From assembly GCA_947453885.1 (NCBI GenBank), contig CANGIF010000001.1, positions 1 through 64,000 of the forward strand: a stretch of DNA of 64,000 nucleotides, read 5' to 3'. Origin of the DNA: Flavobacteriaceae bacterium (lineage in GTDB: Bacteria; Bacteroidota; Bacteroidia; Flavobacteriales; Flavobacteriaceae). A program made the position numbers and the translations under genes. The stretch's first letter is position 1. Every line of letters starts with the position of its first letter. Below the pieces are notes generated by a model that worked only from the letters and a program-made list of their open reading frames with translations, ran no database searches and had not been told where the DNA came from. Positions 38,397 through 47,125 of this stretch are shown piece by piece.

Positions 38397-39788
38397 ATGA
38401 TTATTACCAATATTTGTTGTATAGGAGCTGGTTATGTTGGAGGGCCTACAATGGCTGTAATAGCTAGTAAATGTCCTAACATTAAAGTTACAGTTGTCGA
38501 TTTAAACGCAGAAAGAATTGCACTTTGGAACGACTTAGATGTTAATAATATTCCAATTTATGAACCAGGACTTAGTGAGATTGTAAAAGAAACAAGAAAT
38601 AAAAATCTATTTTTTTCAACGGATGTAGAAAAAGCAATTGATGAAGCACAAATAATTTTTATATCAGTAAATACACCAACAAAATCCTATGGTTTAGGAA
38701 AAGGTATGGCTGCGGATTTAAAATACATTGAATTGTGCGCTAGACAAATTGCTTCAGTTTCAAAAAACAATAAAATTGTTGTAGAAAAATCTACATTGCC
38801 AGTACGAACAGCAGAAACAATTAAAAATATTTTAGACTCTACTGGAAATGGAGTTCAATTTCAAATTTTATCAAATCCAGAATTTTTAGCTGAAGGAACG
38901 GCAGTAGAAGATTTACTTCATCCTGATAGAGTTTTGATTGGTGGAGATTCTTCAGAAGCAGGAAAAAAAGCCATAAATTCACTTGTCGAAATATATTCAA
39001 ATTGGGTGCCAAATGATAAAATCATAACAACAAATGTTTGGTCGTCTGAATTATCTAAATTAACTGCAAATGCTTTCTTAGCTCAAAGGGTTTCCTCAAT
39101 TAATGCAATGTCAGAATTGTGTGAAAAAACAGGAGCTGATGTCAATGAAGTTGCTCGAGCTATTGGTATGGATAGCAGAATTGGTTCAAAATTTTTGAAA
39201 GCATCTATAGGATTTGGTGGTTCATGTTTTCAAAAAGACATATTGAATTTAGTTTACATAGCGAAATCCTATGGTTTAAATGAAGTTGCGGATTATTGGG
39301 AGCAAGTAATAATTATGAATGATCATCAAAAATCTAGATTTGCAAAATCGATTGTAAAAACATTATATAACACTGTTTCAGGAAAGAAAATTGCATTTTT
39401 GGGTTGGGCTTTCAAAAAAGATACAAATGATACAAGAGAGTCTGCGGCTATTTATATTTCAGATTATTTATTAAATGAGCAAGCAAATATAGCTGTTTTT
39501 GATCCTCAGGTTTCTGAAAAACAAATACTAAATGATTTAAATTTTTTAGGTACAAGAGAAGCAAATGATAATGCTAGGTTAGTAAAAGTAGAACAAAATC
39601 CTTACGAAACATGTAAAGATTCACATTGTGTTGCAATTTTAACAGAATGGGAAGAATTCAAAAGATACGATTGGGAATTGATTTACAAAAACATGAAAAA
39701 ACCAGCCTTTTTATTTGATGGTAGAAATGTACTAGATTCGATTGAAATGGAAAAAATTGGATTTGTTTTTAAAGCAGTTGGTAAATAG
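38397..39788 (+). CDS. ugd: UDP-glucose 6-dehydrogenase (animal/eukaryote-like class)
   Basis: The 463-residue protein has the NAD-binding motif [12 protein letters not shown], the STLPVRTAE segment, the catalytic cysteine in [10 protein letters not shown] (Cys277) and the [14 protein letters not shown] motif. These variants are those of the longer UDP-glucose dehydrogenase class also found in animals and plants. It oxidises UDP-glucose to UDP-glucuronate. It lies 32 bases after the other dehydrogenase, so the locus can supply two different uronic acids. Confidence 0.93.
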   Translation: MIITNICCIGAGYVGGPTMAVIASKCPNIKVTVVDLNAERIALWNDLDVNNIPIYEPGLSEIVKETRNKNLFFSTDVEKAIDEAQIIFISVNTPTKSYGLGKGMAADLKYIELCARQIASVSKNNKIVVEKSTLPVRTAETIKNILDSTGNGVQFQILSNPEFLAEGTAVEDLLHPDRVLIGGDSSEAGKKAINSLVEIYSNWVPNDKIITTNVWSSELSKLTANAFLAQRVSSINAMSELCEKTGADVNEVARAIGMDSRIGSKFLKASIGFGGSCFQKDILNLVYIAKSYGLNEVADYWEQVIIMNDHQKSRFAKSIVKTLYNTVSGKKIAFLGWAFKKDTNDTRESAAIYISDYLLNEQANIAVFDPQVSEKQILNDLNFLGTREANDNARLVKVEQNPYETCKDSHCVAILTEWEEFKRYDWELIYKNMKKPAFLFDGRNVLDSIEMEKIGFVFKAVGK

Positions 39789-39815
39789 ATTTAAATATTT
39801 TTATAAGTAAAGTTG

Positions 39816-40862
39816 ATGAAAAAAATAGTTATTACTGGAGGCGCAGGTTTTATAGGATCACATGTAGTTAGAACGTTTTTAAACAAATATCCAAAGTATC
39901 AAATTTTTAATTTAGATGCTCTAACTTATGCGGGAAACTTAGAGAACCTAAGAGATATAGAATCTAGACCAAATTATACTTTTATTAAAGGAGATATTGT
40001 TGATGCTGAATTTATTGACGAACTTTTTCAAAAGCACCAATTTGAAGCAGTAATTCACTTAGCTGCCGAATCACATGTTGATAGATCAATAGCAGATCCC
40101 CTTTCATTTGTTAAAACAAACGTAATTGGCACAATGAATTTACTAAATTCATTTAAAAAACTTTGGTCAGGAAACTGGGAAAATAAATTGTTTTATCATA
40201 TTAGTACTGACGAGGTTTATGGATCACTTGGTCCAAATGGTTTATTTACTGAACAAACGTCATATGATCCAAATTCACCTTATTCTGCTTCAAAAGCAAG
40301 TTCAGACCATTTTGTTAGAGCCTATGGAGAAACTTATGGTTTACCCTTTAAAATTACAAATTGTTCTAATAATTATGGTCCAAATCAGTTTCCTGAAAAA
40401 TTGATTCCTTTATTTATTTCAAACATTATAAATAATAACCCTTTACCAGTTTATGGAGACGGCAAATATACTAGAGATTGGTTATTTGTTGAAGATCATG
40501 CGAAAGCAATTGATTTAGTTTTTCATGAAGGTAAAAATAAAGAAACCTATAATATTGGTGGTTTTAATGAATGGCAAAACATAGAATTGATTCATTTGTT
40601 GTGTAAAATCATGGATAGAAAATTAGGAAGAACTGTAAATGAATCAGCTAGTTTAATTACATTTGTAAAAGATAGACCAGGTCATGATTTAAGATATGCC
40701 ATTGATGCTTCAAAAATAAATAAAGAATTAGGATGGAAACCATCTGTTACTTTTGAGGAAGGCTTAGAAAAAACAATAGATTGGTATCTTGAAAATGATA
40801 TTTGGTTGAATAATGTTACTAGTGGTACTTATCAAGAATATTATCAAAAACAATATAGTTAG
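39816..40862 (+). CDS. rfbB: dTDP-glucose 4,6-dehydratase
   Basis: ATG 39816 is preferred over the adjacent TTG at 39813. The 348-residue SDR has TGGAGFIGSHV, HLAAESHVDRSI, the catalytic triad region STDEVYG and YSASKASSDH, and RDWLFVEDH, all diagnostic for RmlB. It makes dTDP-4-keto-6-deoxyglucose. The partners RmlA and RmlC are not in the window; they may lie downstream or elsewhere, or a 4-keto sugar may be used differently here. Confidence 0.95.
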   Translation: MKKIVITGGAGFIGSHVVRTFLNKYPKYQIFNLDALTYAGNLENLRDIESRPNYTFIKGDIVDAEFIDELFQKHQFEAVIHLAAESHVDRSIADPLSFVKTNVIGTMNLLNSFKKLWSGNWENKLFYHISTDEVYGSLGPNGLFTEQTSYDPNSPYSASKASSDHFVRAYGETYGLPFKITNCSNNYGPNQFPEKLIPLFISNIINNNPLPVYGDGKYTRDWLFVEDHAKAIDLVFHEGKNKETYNIGGFNEWQNIELIHLLCKIMDRKLGRTVNESASLITFVKDRPGHDLRYAIDASKINKELGWKPSVTFEEGLEKTIDWYLENDIWLNNVTSGTYQEYYQKQYS

Positions 40863-40925
40863 AACATAAATAAAAAATTAAATAGATTTTTAAAAAATAA
40901 ATTCAAAATTAAATATTTCACTACT

Positions 40926-41936
40926 ATGACACTTGAAAACAAATCAATATTAATTACAGGAGGAACAGGTTCTCTTGGAAAAGCTTTAACAAAACACATT
41001 TTTGAAAATTTTCCAAAGATTAAAAAACTAATCATTTTGTCTAGAGATGAGCAGAAACAATTTCAAATGGCTCAGGAATTTCCAGAAAGTAAATACCCAC
41101 AAATTCGATTTTTTCTAGGTGATGTTAGAGATCAAGAAAGATTAGTTCGTGCATTTCAAGGTGTTGATATAGTGATACATGCTGCAGCAATGAAGCACGT
41201 TCATTTGGCAGAATATAATCCAGATGAGTGTATAAAAACTAATATTGGAGGAGCTCAAAATGTAATACATGCAGCTTTACAAACAAAAGTTGAAAATGTA
41301 GTAGCACTTTCAACTGATAAAGCTTGTGCCCCAATTAATTTATATGGTGCAACGAAATTAACTTCAGATAAATTATTTGTTGCCGCAAATAATATAAAAG
41401 GAAATAACCCAATTAAATTTTCAGTTGTACGCTACGGAAATGTTATGGGATCAAATGGTTCTGTTATTCCATTTTTTATGAAAAAAAGATCGGAAGGCAA
41501 GTTACCAATAACAGATGCAACAATGACTCGATTTAATATTTCCCTTCAAGGAGGTGTAGATATGGTTATGCATGCTATGCAACATGCTTGGGGAGGTGAA
41601 ATTTTTATTCCAAAAATTCCTTCATATAAAATTTTGGATGTTGCTGCAGCTGTTGCCCCAGAATGTAAAATTGAAATTATTGGAATTCGTCCAGGTGAAA
41701 AAATTCATGAAGAAATGATAACATCTTCAGACTCTTATAATACGTATGATTTAGGTAAATACTATACAATTTTGCCATCCGTACCTCATTTTAAAATAGA
41801 AGATTTTATTGCTGATTTTAATGCAGTAAAAGTCCCAGAAGGGTTTAACTATAACTCTGGTGATAATACAGAATGGGATGATGTAGAAACTTTGAAAGAA
41901 TTAATAAAGGAACACGTAGATTCAAATTTTAATTAA
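40926..41936 (+). CDS. pseB: UDP-GlcNAc 4,6-dehydratase, inverting (PseB/FlaA1-like)
   Basis: The 336-residue SDR has TGGTGSLGKAL, the catalytic STDKA, YxxxK in LYGATK (Tyr140, Lys144), RYGNVMGS and IGIRPGEKIHEEM. Close resemblance of the central part (STDKACxPxNLYGATKLxSDKLFVAANN pattern) to Campylobacter PseB separates it from CapE/WbjB dehydratases. It converts UDP-GlcNAc to the 4-keto-6-deoxy-L-arabino sugar, the first step to pseudaminic-type nonulosonates. The PseC-type aminotransferase that should follow is absent; an RmlD-like gene follows instead. Confidence 0.88.
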   Translation: MTLENKSILITGGTGSLGKALTKHIFENFPKIKKLIILSRDEQKQFQMAQEFPESKYPQIRFFLGDVRDQERLVRAFQGVDIVIHAAAMKHVHLAEYNPDECIKTNIGGAQNVIHAALQTKVENVVALSTDKACAPINLYGATKLTSDKLFVAANNIKGNNPIKFSVVRYGNVMGSNGSVIPFFMKKRSEGKLPITDATMTRFNISLQGGVDMVMHAMQHAWGGEIFIPKIPSYKILDVAAAVAPECKIEIIGIRPGEKIHEEMITSSDSYNTYDLGKYYTILPSVPHFKIEDFIADFNAVKVPEGFNYNSGDNTEWDDVETLKELIKEHVDSNFN

Positions 41937-41941
41937 TTTTA

Positions 41942-42829
41942 ATGAAAAACATTTTAATAACTGGAATAACTGGAATGCTTGGAAAAGCAGTGCTAAATTA
42001 TTTTAGTCAATTTAATGAATATAAAATTTTTGGAATTTCAAGACAAGTAGGATTTGAAATTCCAAATGTTACGATGTTTTATGGTGATTTATCATCTCAG
42101 GAGTTTGTTAGCAATATAGATTTAAAATCATATTATGCAATAATTCATTGTTCTGCAGAAGTAAACGTTAATTTGTGTGAAATAGATAAGGAGGGAGCAT
42201 ATAATTCTAATGTTCAAGCTACAAAAAATTTAGTTTCATGTCTAAAAGCTGAAAAATATATTTATATCTCAACAGATTCCGTTTTTGATGGTCAAACAGG
42301 TAATTATAGTGAAGATTCATTAGTTAATCCTTTAAATTATTATGCGGAAACTAAACTTCAAGGAGAAAAGATAGTTGAAGAAACAGTGACTAATTTTTAT
42401 ATTTTAAGGACAAATATTTATGGTTTTAATAAAACATTTAAAAATTCATTATTTGAATGGGGTTACACTCAGCTAAGTTCTGGAAATACTATAAATGGAT
42501 TTGATAATATGTATTTTAATCCAATGTACATAGGACAATTAGCAAAGTTTATAGAAGTTCTTATTAACAGTACTACACCATTTGGAACTTATAATATTGG
42601 AACTAATGAAATTATTTCAAAGTACGAATTTTTAATGAAAATTGTGTCAGGATTTAATTTTTCTGATGATTTAGTAAATAAGATTTATTTTAATCAAGAA
42701 GAATTTGTAGCGATGAGATCTTTAAATACAACTTTGAATACTTCAAAAATCAATAGAATCATTGAAGATTTTGATTTTTCGATAGATACTGGATTTTCAA
42801 TGTTGAAAAATGATTTTATCAATTTATAA
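41942..42829 (+). CDS. RmlD-like sugar 4-ketoreductase (SDR)
   Basis: The 295-residue protein resembles dTDP-4-dehydrorhamnose reductase: ITGITGMLGKAVL at the N-terminus, ISTDSVFDGQTGNYSE, and YxxxK in YYAETKL. It lacks a C-terminal cupin, so it is not CapF. Starting five bases after pseB, it may reduce the PseB product, which would give a 2-acetamido-2,6-dideoxy-L-sugar (as WbvR does in other organisms), or act on the dTDP sugar made by RfbB. The substrate is uncertain. Confidence 0.8.
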   Translation: MKNILITGITGMLGKAVLNYFSQFNEYKIFGISRQVGFEIPNVTMFYGDLSSQEFVSNIDLKSYYAIIHCSAEVNVNLCEIDKEGAYNSNVQATKNLVSCLKAEKYIYISTDSVFDGQTGNYSEDSLVNPLNYYAETKLQGEKIVEETVTNFYILRTNIYGFNKTFKNSLFEWGYTQLSSGNTINGFDNMYFNPMYIGQLAKFIEVLINSTTPFGTYNIGTNEIISKYEFLMKIVSGFNFSDDLVNKIYFNQEEFVAMRSLNTTLNTSKINRIIEDFDFSIDTGFSMLKNDFINL

Positions 42830-42846
42830 AATAAGTATAATAAATT

Positions 42847-43914
42847 ATGAAAAAAATAAAATTTGGAAATAGAATTATAGGTCAGGGAGAACCGCTTTAT
42901 TTTATTGCTGATATTGGAGCTAATCATGATGGTGACATTAACAAAGCTTATAAATTAATTGAATTAGCAAAAGAAGCAGGTGCTGATGCTGCGAAATTTC
43001 AAAATTTTCAAGCATCAAAAATTGTTAGTAAAGTTGGTTTTGAAAATTTAGGAATGCAATTGTCGCATCAAGCTAATTGGAAAAAAAGTGTATTTGAAGT
43101 ATACGAAGATGCAAGTATTTCTTTAGATTGGACACCTCTTTTAAAACAAAAATGTGATGAAATTGGCATAGATTTTTTCACAAGTCCTTATGATTTTCAA
43201 TCAGTTGATGCAGTAGATCCTTTTGTTGATTTATATAAAATCGGTTCAGGGGATATTACATGGTTAGAAATTATAGAATATATAGCTAGAAAAAATAAAC
43301 CTGTTTTAATTGCTACTGGAGCTTCAGAAATTACAGATGTTGTTAGAGCAATGAATACAGTTGAAGCCATAACAGAAGATGTCGTATTGATGCAATGTAA
43401 TACTAATTATACTGTAGACAAAGACAAATATAAATATGTTAATCTTAATGTATTAAAGTATTTTTCACAGAGATTTCCAAACACAATTTTAGGTTTATCC
43501 GATCATACAATTGGTCATGCTACGGTTTTAGGTGCAGTTGCACTTGGTGCAGTTGTAATTGAAAAACATTTTACAGATAGTAATGACAATGAAGGACCTG
43601 ATCATAAGTTTGCGATGAACCCAAAATCATGGAGAGAAATGGTAGATAATGCAAATGAATTATACTACGCACTCGGAGATGGAATAAAGCGAATTGAAGA
43701 GAATGAAGAAAAATCATTGATTGTTCAACGAAGATCATTAAGAGCAACTAATGATTTACAAGTTGGACATATTATAACTTTAGAAGATTTAGAAGCTTTA
43801 AGGCCAATTCCAGCCGATGGCTTTGCTCCATACAGAATTAATGAACTAATTGGAAAAGTTATTAGCAAGCAACTTTCAAAAGGAGAACATATTACAAATA
43901 ATCATATTTCATAA
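42847..43914 (+). CDS. nonulosonate synthase (NeuB/LegI/PseI/SpsE family)
   Basis: The 355-residue protein has an N-terminal TIM-barrel (about residues 15-270; FIADIGANHDGD, AAKFQNF, YKIGSGDITWLEI, GLSDHT, EKHFT) and a C-terminal SAF/antifreeze-like domain (about 290-350; RRSLRATNDLQVGH). Members condense phosphoenolpyruvate with a six-carbon amino sugar to form sialic, legionaminic or pseudaminic acid types. The exact product cannot be set by sequence alone. It sits 17 bases after the RmlD-like gene and two bases before a GNAT gene. Confidence 0.92.
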   Translation: MKKIKFGNRIIGQGEPLYFIADIGANHDGDINKAYKLIELAKEAGADAAKFQNFQASKIVSKVGFENLGMQLSHQANWKKSVFEVYEDASISLDWTPLLKQKCDEIGIDFFTSPYDFQSVDAVDPFVDLYKIGSGDITWLEIIEYIARKNKPVLIATGASEITDVVRAMNTVEAITEDVVLMQCNTNYTVDKDKYKYVNLNVLKYFSQRFPNTILGLSDHTIGHATVLGAVALGAVVIEKHFTDSNDNEGPDHKFAMNPKSWREMVDNANELYYALGDGIKRIEENEEKSLIVQRRSLRATNDLQVGHIITLEDLEALRPIPADGFAPYRINELIGKVISKQLSKGEHITNNHIS

Positions 43915-43916
43915 TA

Positions 43917-44453
43917 ATGTTAAAGGGAAAATATACTGGCTTAAGAGCTGTTGAGAAAGAAGATCTAGTTTATTTAAGAGATTGGAGAAACATATCTCAT
44001 TTTAGAAAAAATTTCAGAGAACATAAAGAATTAAATCTTTTTAATCAAGAAAATTGGTTTAATAGAACTTTTAATAGTCCAAATGATTTTATGTTTGTAA
44101 TAGTTGATTTAGAAAGTAATTTGCCAATAGGAGCTTGTGGTTTATTATATACCAATTGGATAATTAGATCAGCCGATTTTTCATTTTATATTGGACATAA
44201 TGAATTATACATTGATGATAAATATGCTTTAGATGCTGCTTCAGTACTAATAAAATATGGATTTGAGGATATAAATCTGAATAAAATTTGGATGGAATTG
44301 TATGAGTATGATAACAAAAAATTAGATTTCTTTAAAAACCATTTTAATTTTAAAGTTGACGGAATGTTAAGACAAAACGCATTCAGTGAAGGAAGATATT
44401 GGGATTCATATATTATTTCAATTCTGAAAGACGAGTTTTTAAATAAATTATAA
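43917..44453 (+). CDS. GNAT N-acetyltransferase (PseH/RimJ-like)
   Basis: The 178-residue protein is a single GNAT domain: GLRAVEKEDLVYLRDWRN at the N-terminus and a C-terminal FNFKVDGMLRQNAFSEGRYWDS segment seen in RimJ/RimL- and PseH-like enzymes. In a nonulosonate module it would acetylate an amino sugar using acetyl-CoA, which is odd given that no PseC/LegC-type aminotransferase is adjacent. It closes the first half of the module; a 169-base gap with a long palindrome follows. Confidence 0.82.
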   Translation: MLKGKYTGLRAVEKEDLVYLRDWRNISHFRKNFREHKELNLFNQENWFNRTFNSPNDFMFVIVDLESNLPIGACGLLYTNWIIRSADFSFYIGHNELYIDDKYALDAASVLIKYGFEDINLNKIWMELYEYDNKKLDFFKNHFNFKVDGMLRQNAFSEGRYWDSYIISILKDEFLNKL

Positions 44454-44503
44454 AAGTTAATATACCTTTTTAAAGCCTTAATTTTTTCTATTAAAGTAAA
44501 TAA

Positions 44504-44549
44504 AGCTATTAACATTTAAAATATATTATAATTTTAAATGTTAATAGCT
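44504..44549. repeat. perfect 19-bp inverted repeat inside the polysaccharide locus
   Basis: AGCTATTAACATTTAAAAT (44504-44522) and ATTTTAAATGTTAATAGCT (44531-44549) are exact reverse complements with an 8-base loop. No T run follows on the plus strand, so it is not a classical terminator. It fills one of the few larger gaps in the locus. The rest of the gap (44550-44622) shows no promoter box. Confidence 0.9.
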
Positions 44550-44622
44550 AAAAAAGTATTAGAAATTTATAGCCATATAAATCTTTATAAAATCAAATTC
44601 AGAAATTTATTTTTTATTTCGT

Positions 44623-45465
44623 ATGACTCTAATTAATAAAATTGGTCTTGGTACTGTACAGTTTGGTATTCCGTATGGTGTTTCAAACAAAAACGGACAA
44701 ACTTCTGTCCAAGAAGTTAAAAGTATTTTAGAGTTTGCAGAAAAATGCGGAATTTCTTGTTTAGATACTGCATCTGGGTATGGAACTGCTGAAAGTACAT
44801 TAGGTAATAACAATTTAGATTCTTTTGATGTTATTTCAAAATTCATGCCAAGTAATATTGAACAATCAATTCAATTTCAACTTGAAAACAGTCTAAAAAA
44901 ACTTAAGTTAGATTCATTGTATGGCTATTTAAGTCATAGACCTCTTGGATTACTGGATAGTCCAAAAGATTGGTATGATTTAGTAGAATTGAAAGAGGAG
45001 GGTAAAGTGAAAAAAATTGGTTTTTCATTAAACGAACCATCTGAATTGGAATTGCTTTTAGATAAAGGATTTATACCTGATTTAGTTCAAGTGCCCTTTA
45101 ATTATTTTGATAATAGATTTAAGAATCAATTAATTATGTTAAAAGCGAATGGATGTGAAATTCATACACGTTCTGCATTTTTACAGGGACTTTTTTTTAC
45201 TGATGTTTTAAATTTACCTGTTTTTTATGATAGTGTAAAAGAGGAAATTTTAGAGCTTCAGAACCAATATAAAGAAAAATTATCAGCAGCTTTATTACGA
45301 TTTGTTTTAATTTCTGATTTTATAGATAAAGTAATCATTGGAGTTGAAAATTTAGAACAGTTACAAACTAATTTAAATAGTATTTCATTAGATGTAACGC
45401 TTCCGAGTAAAAATTTTGAATATAGTAAAGAAATAGTAATGCCATCATTTTGGCCAAAAAAATAA
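44623..45465 (+). CDS. aldo/keto reductase
   Basis: The 280-residue TIM-barrel protein keeps the catalytic tetrad: Asp48 and Tyr53 in LDTASGYG, Lys73 in ISKF, and His105 in LSHRP. It begins LGTVQFGIPYGVSN, a pattern shared by reductases in nonulosonate and spore-coat-like clusters. It presumably reduces a keto or aldehyde group of a sugar intermediate with NAD(P)H. The neighbours SDR and SpsF-type cytidylyltransferase suggest a role in the same sugar pathway. Confidence 0.87.
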   Translation: MTLINKIGLGTVQFGIPYGVSNKNGQTSVQEVKSILEFAEKCGISCLDTASGYGTAESTLGNNNLDSFDVISKFMPSNIEQSIQFQLENSLKKLKLDSLYGYLSHRPLGLLDSPKDWYDLVELKEEGKVKKIGFSLNEPSELELLLDKGFIPDLVQVPFNYFDNRFKNQLIMLKANGCEIHTRSAFLQGLFFTDVLNLPVFYDSVKEEILELQNQYKEKLSAALLRFVLISDFIDKVIIGVENLEQLQTNLNSISLDVTLPSKNFEYSKEIVMPSFWPKK

Positions 45466-45472
45466 AATAATA

Positions 45473-46258
45473 ATGGTTTATACATTTGATTTAAATAATA
45501 AAATAGTTATTTTAACAGGAGGATATGGTCATCTTGGAAAAGCAATTACTGAAAGTTTATTATTCCATGGTGCAACTGTATTTGTTTTAGGAAGAGATAA
45601 CAATAAATTTATTGATTCATTTACAGATTCTGATGTAAATAAAGAAAAGTTGTTTTTCGAAAAATGTGATGTTTCAAAAACGGATGATATTATAGATGCT
45701 TTCAAAAAAATTGAAAAGAAAACTGGAATAATTGATGTTTTAATCAATAATGCTGCCTACTTAAAAGGAAATTTACCTGAAAGTATGACCGATGAAGATT
45801 GGCAAATTGGAATCGATGGGACTTTAAATAGTGTATTTCGATGTATTAGAGAAATCATTCCTTATTTTAAAAAAAATAGTAAAGGAAAAATTATTAATGT
45901 TTCTTCAATGTATGGAGTAGTAGCACCTCAATTTGAAGTATACGATGAATTTACTCAATTTTTGAATCCGCCACATTATGGAGCTGCAAAAGCAGGAGTA
46001 ATTCAATTAACTAAGTATTATGCAAGTTATTTAGGAAAATTTGGAATAAATGTGAATGCAGTTGTTCCAGGTCCTTTTCCTTCTCTACCTGTTCAAAAGC
46101 AAAGTGGTTTTATAGACGCTTTAAAAGCTAAAACTTGTTTAGGTAGAATTGGAACACCCGAAGATTTAGCTGGAGCATTTGTATTTTTATCATCAGACGC
46201 ATCAAATTATATTACCGGACAAAATATCACAGTAGATGGAGGATGGACTATTAAATAG
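45473..46258 (+). CDS. SDR oxidoreductase (PtmA-like)
   Basis: The 261-residue classical SDR has the cofactor motif TGGYGHLGKAI, NNAAY, the catalytic Ser in NVSSMYG, and Tyr169/Lys173 in PHYGAAKAG. The C-terminal NITVDGGWT ending is typical of the family. Similar genes (ptmA in Campylobacter) accompany CMP-nonulosonate synthetase genes, but their step is not settled. Its 3' end overlaps the cytidylyltransferase gene by 23 bases, so the two are translationally linked. Confidence 0.85.
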   Translation: MVYTFDLNNKIVILTGGYGHLGKAITESLLFHGATVFVLGRDNNKFIDSFTDSDVNKEKLFFEKCDVSKTDDIIDAFKKIEKKTGIIDVLINNAAYLKGNLPESMTDEDWQIGIDGTLNSVFRCIREIIPYFKKNSKGKIINVSSMYGVVAPQFEVYDEFTQFLNPPHYGAAKAGVIQLTKYYASYLGKFGINVNAVVPGPFPSLPVQKQSGFIDALKAKTCLGRIGTPEDLAGAFVFLSSDASNYITGQNITVDGGWTIK

Positions 46259-47084
46259 AAAAGTTGTTTTTATCATACAAGCTAGAATGAAATCAACTCG
46301 ATTACCGGGCAAAATAGTTATGCCTTTGCCATTAGGATCTGGTAAACCATTATTATCTTGGATTATTGATGAGTTGAAAAAATCTAACTATTTTAATAAA
46401 ATTGTTTTAGCTACTTCTGTAAATCCAGAAAATGATTTGTTAATACCTTTTTGTGAAAATCATGATATAAGTTGTTTTAGAGGTGATGAAAATAATGTGT
46501 TGAGTCGATTCACTTCAATTGTTAGATTGAATCAAGATTATGAATGTGTTGTTCGTTTAACAGCTGATAATCCAATAATAGATGTGTCAGTTTTAGACAA
46601 AACAATTGAATCACATTTTATGAATGATAATGATTATACTCGTACTGATGATCTGCCAGTAGGGATGAATTTTGAAATTATTTCGACTAAGGCATTGTTA
46701 GAAACGGAAGAAAATGTTTTGACAGAAGCAGACAAAGAACATGTTACTTTGTATGTTCGAAATAATGATAGGTTTAAAAAAAGTGTTTTTGAGACAAATT
46801 GTAACCCAAAATTTAAAGAATTACGATTAACAGTTGATTATGCATCTGATTATGCATTAGTTTCAACTATTTTATCACAATCTGAAGGGATTAATTCAAA
46901 GTTTGGTATACAATTAGTTGAAGACGTTTTTAAAAATTATCCATGGATTTTTGATATAAATTGCTCAAATATTCAGAAAAAACAATTTATTGATAGCAAT
47001 GAAGAAATTAAAGAAGCTTGTTTTTTTTTAAAGAGTTATGATTTTAATTATGCAGCTACACTTTTAGAAATGCATGTTAAATAA
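46236..47084 (+). CDS. SpsF/NeuA-type cytidylyltransferase
   Basis: The 282-residue protein has the cytidylyltransferase motif IQARMKSTRLPGK near the N-terminus and RLTADNPIID for metal and sugar binding. It is expected to activate a nonulosonic acid as the CMP sugar. The family includes SpsF of Bacillus spore-coat synthesis and PtmB/PseF relatives. The only ATG that keeps the N-terminal motif is 46236, which overlaps the SDR gene by 23 bases. About 60 C-terminal residues after the core have no clear match. Confidence 0.85.
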   Translation: MEDGLLNRKVVFIIQARMKSTRLPGKIVMPLPLGSGKPLLSWIIDELKKSNYFNKIVLATSVNPENDLLIPFCENHDISCFRGDENNVLSRFTSIVRLNQDYECVVRLTADNPIIDVSVLDKTIESHFMNDNDYTRTDDLPVGMNFEIISTKALLETEENVLTEADKEHVTLYVRNNDRFKKSVFETNCNPKFKELRLTVDYASDYALVSTILSQSEGINSKFGIQLVEDVFKNYPWIFDINCSNIQKKQFIDSNEEIKEACFFLKSYDFNYAATLLEMHVK

Positions 47085-47125
47085 TCTTAACTCTTATAAA
47101 TAAAGTAATATTGTCGAGTAAGATT

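Noticed and set aside
40926..42829. L-FucNAc pathway (CapE/CapF) considered for the dehydratase and reductase pair
   Set aside because: The dehydratase motifs fit PseB better, the reductase has no C-terminal cupin and no CapG-type 2-epimerase is present.
47111..47125. TTG start upstream of the flippase
   Set aside because: The in-frame ATG at 47126 gives a normal N-terminus and there is no support for the longer form.
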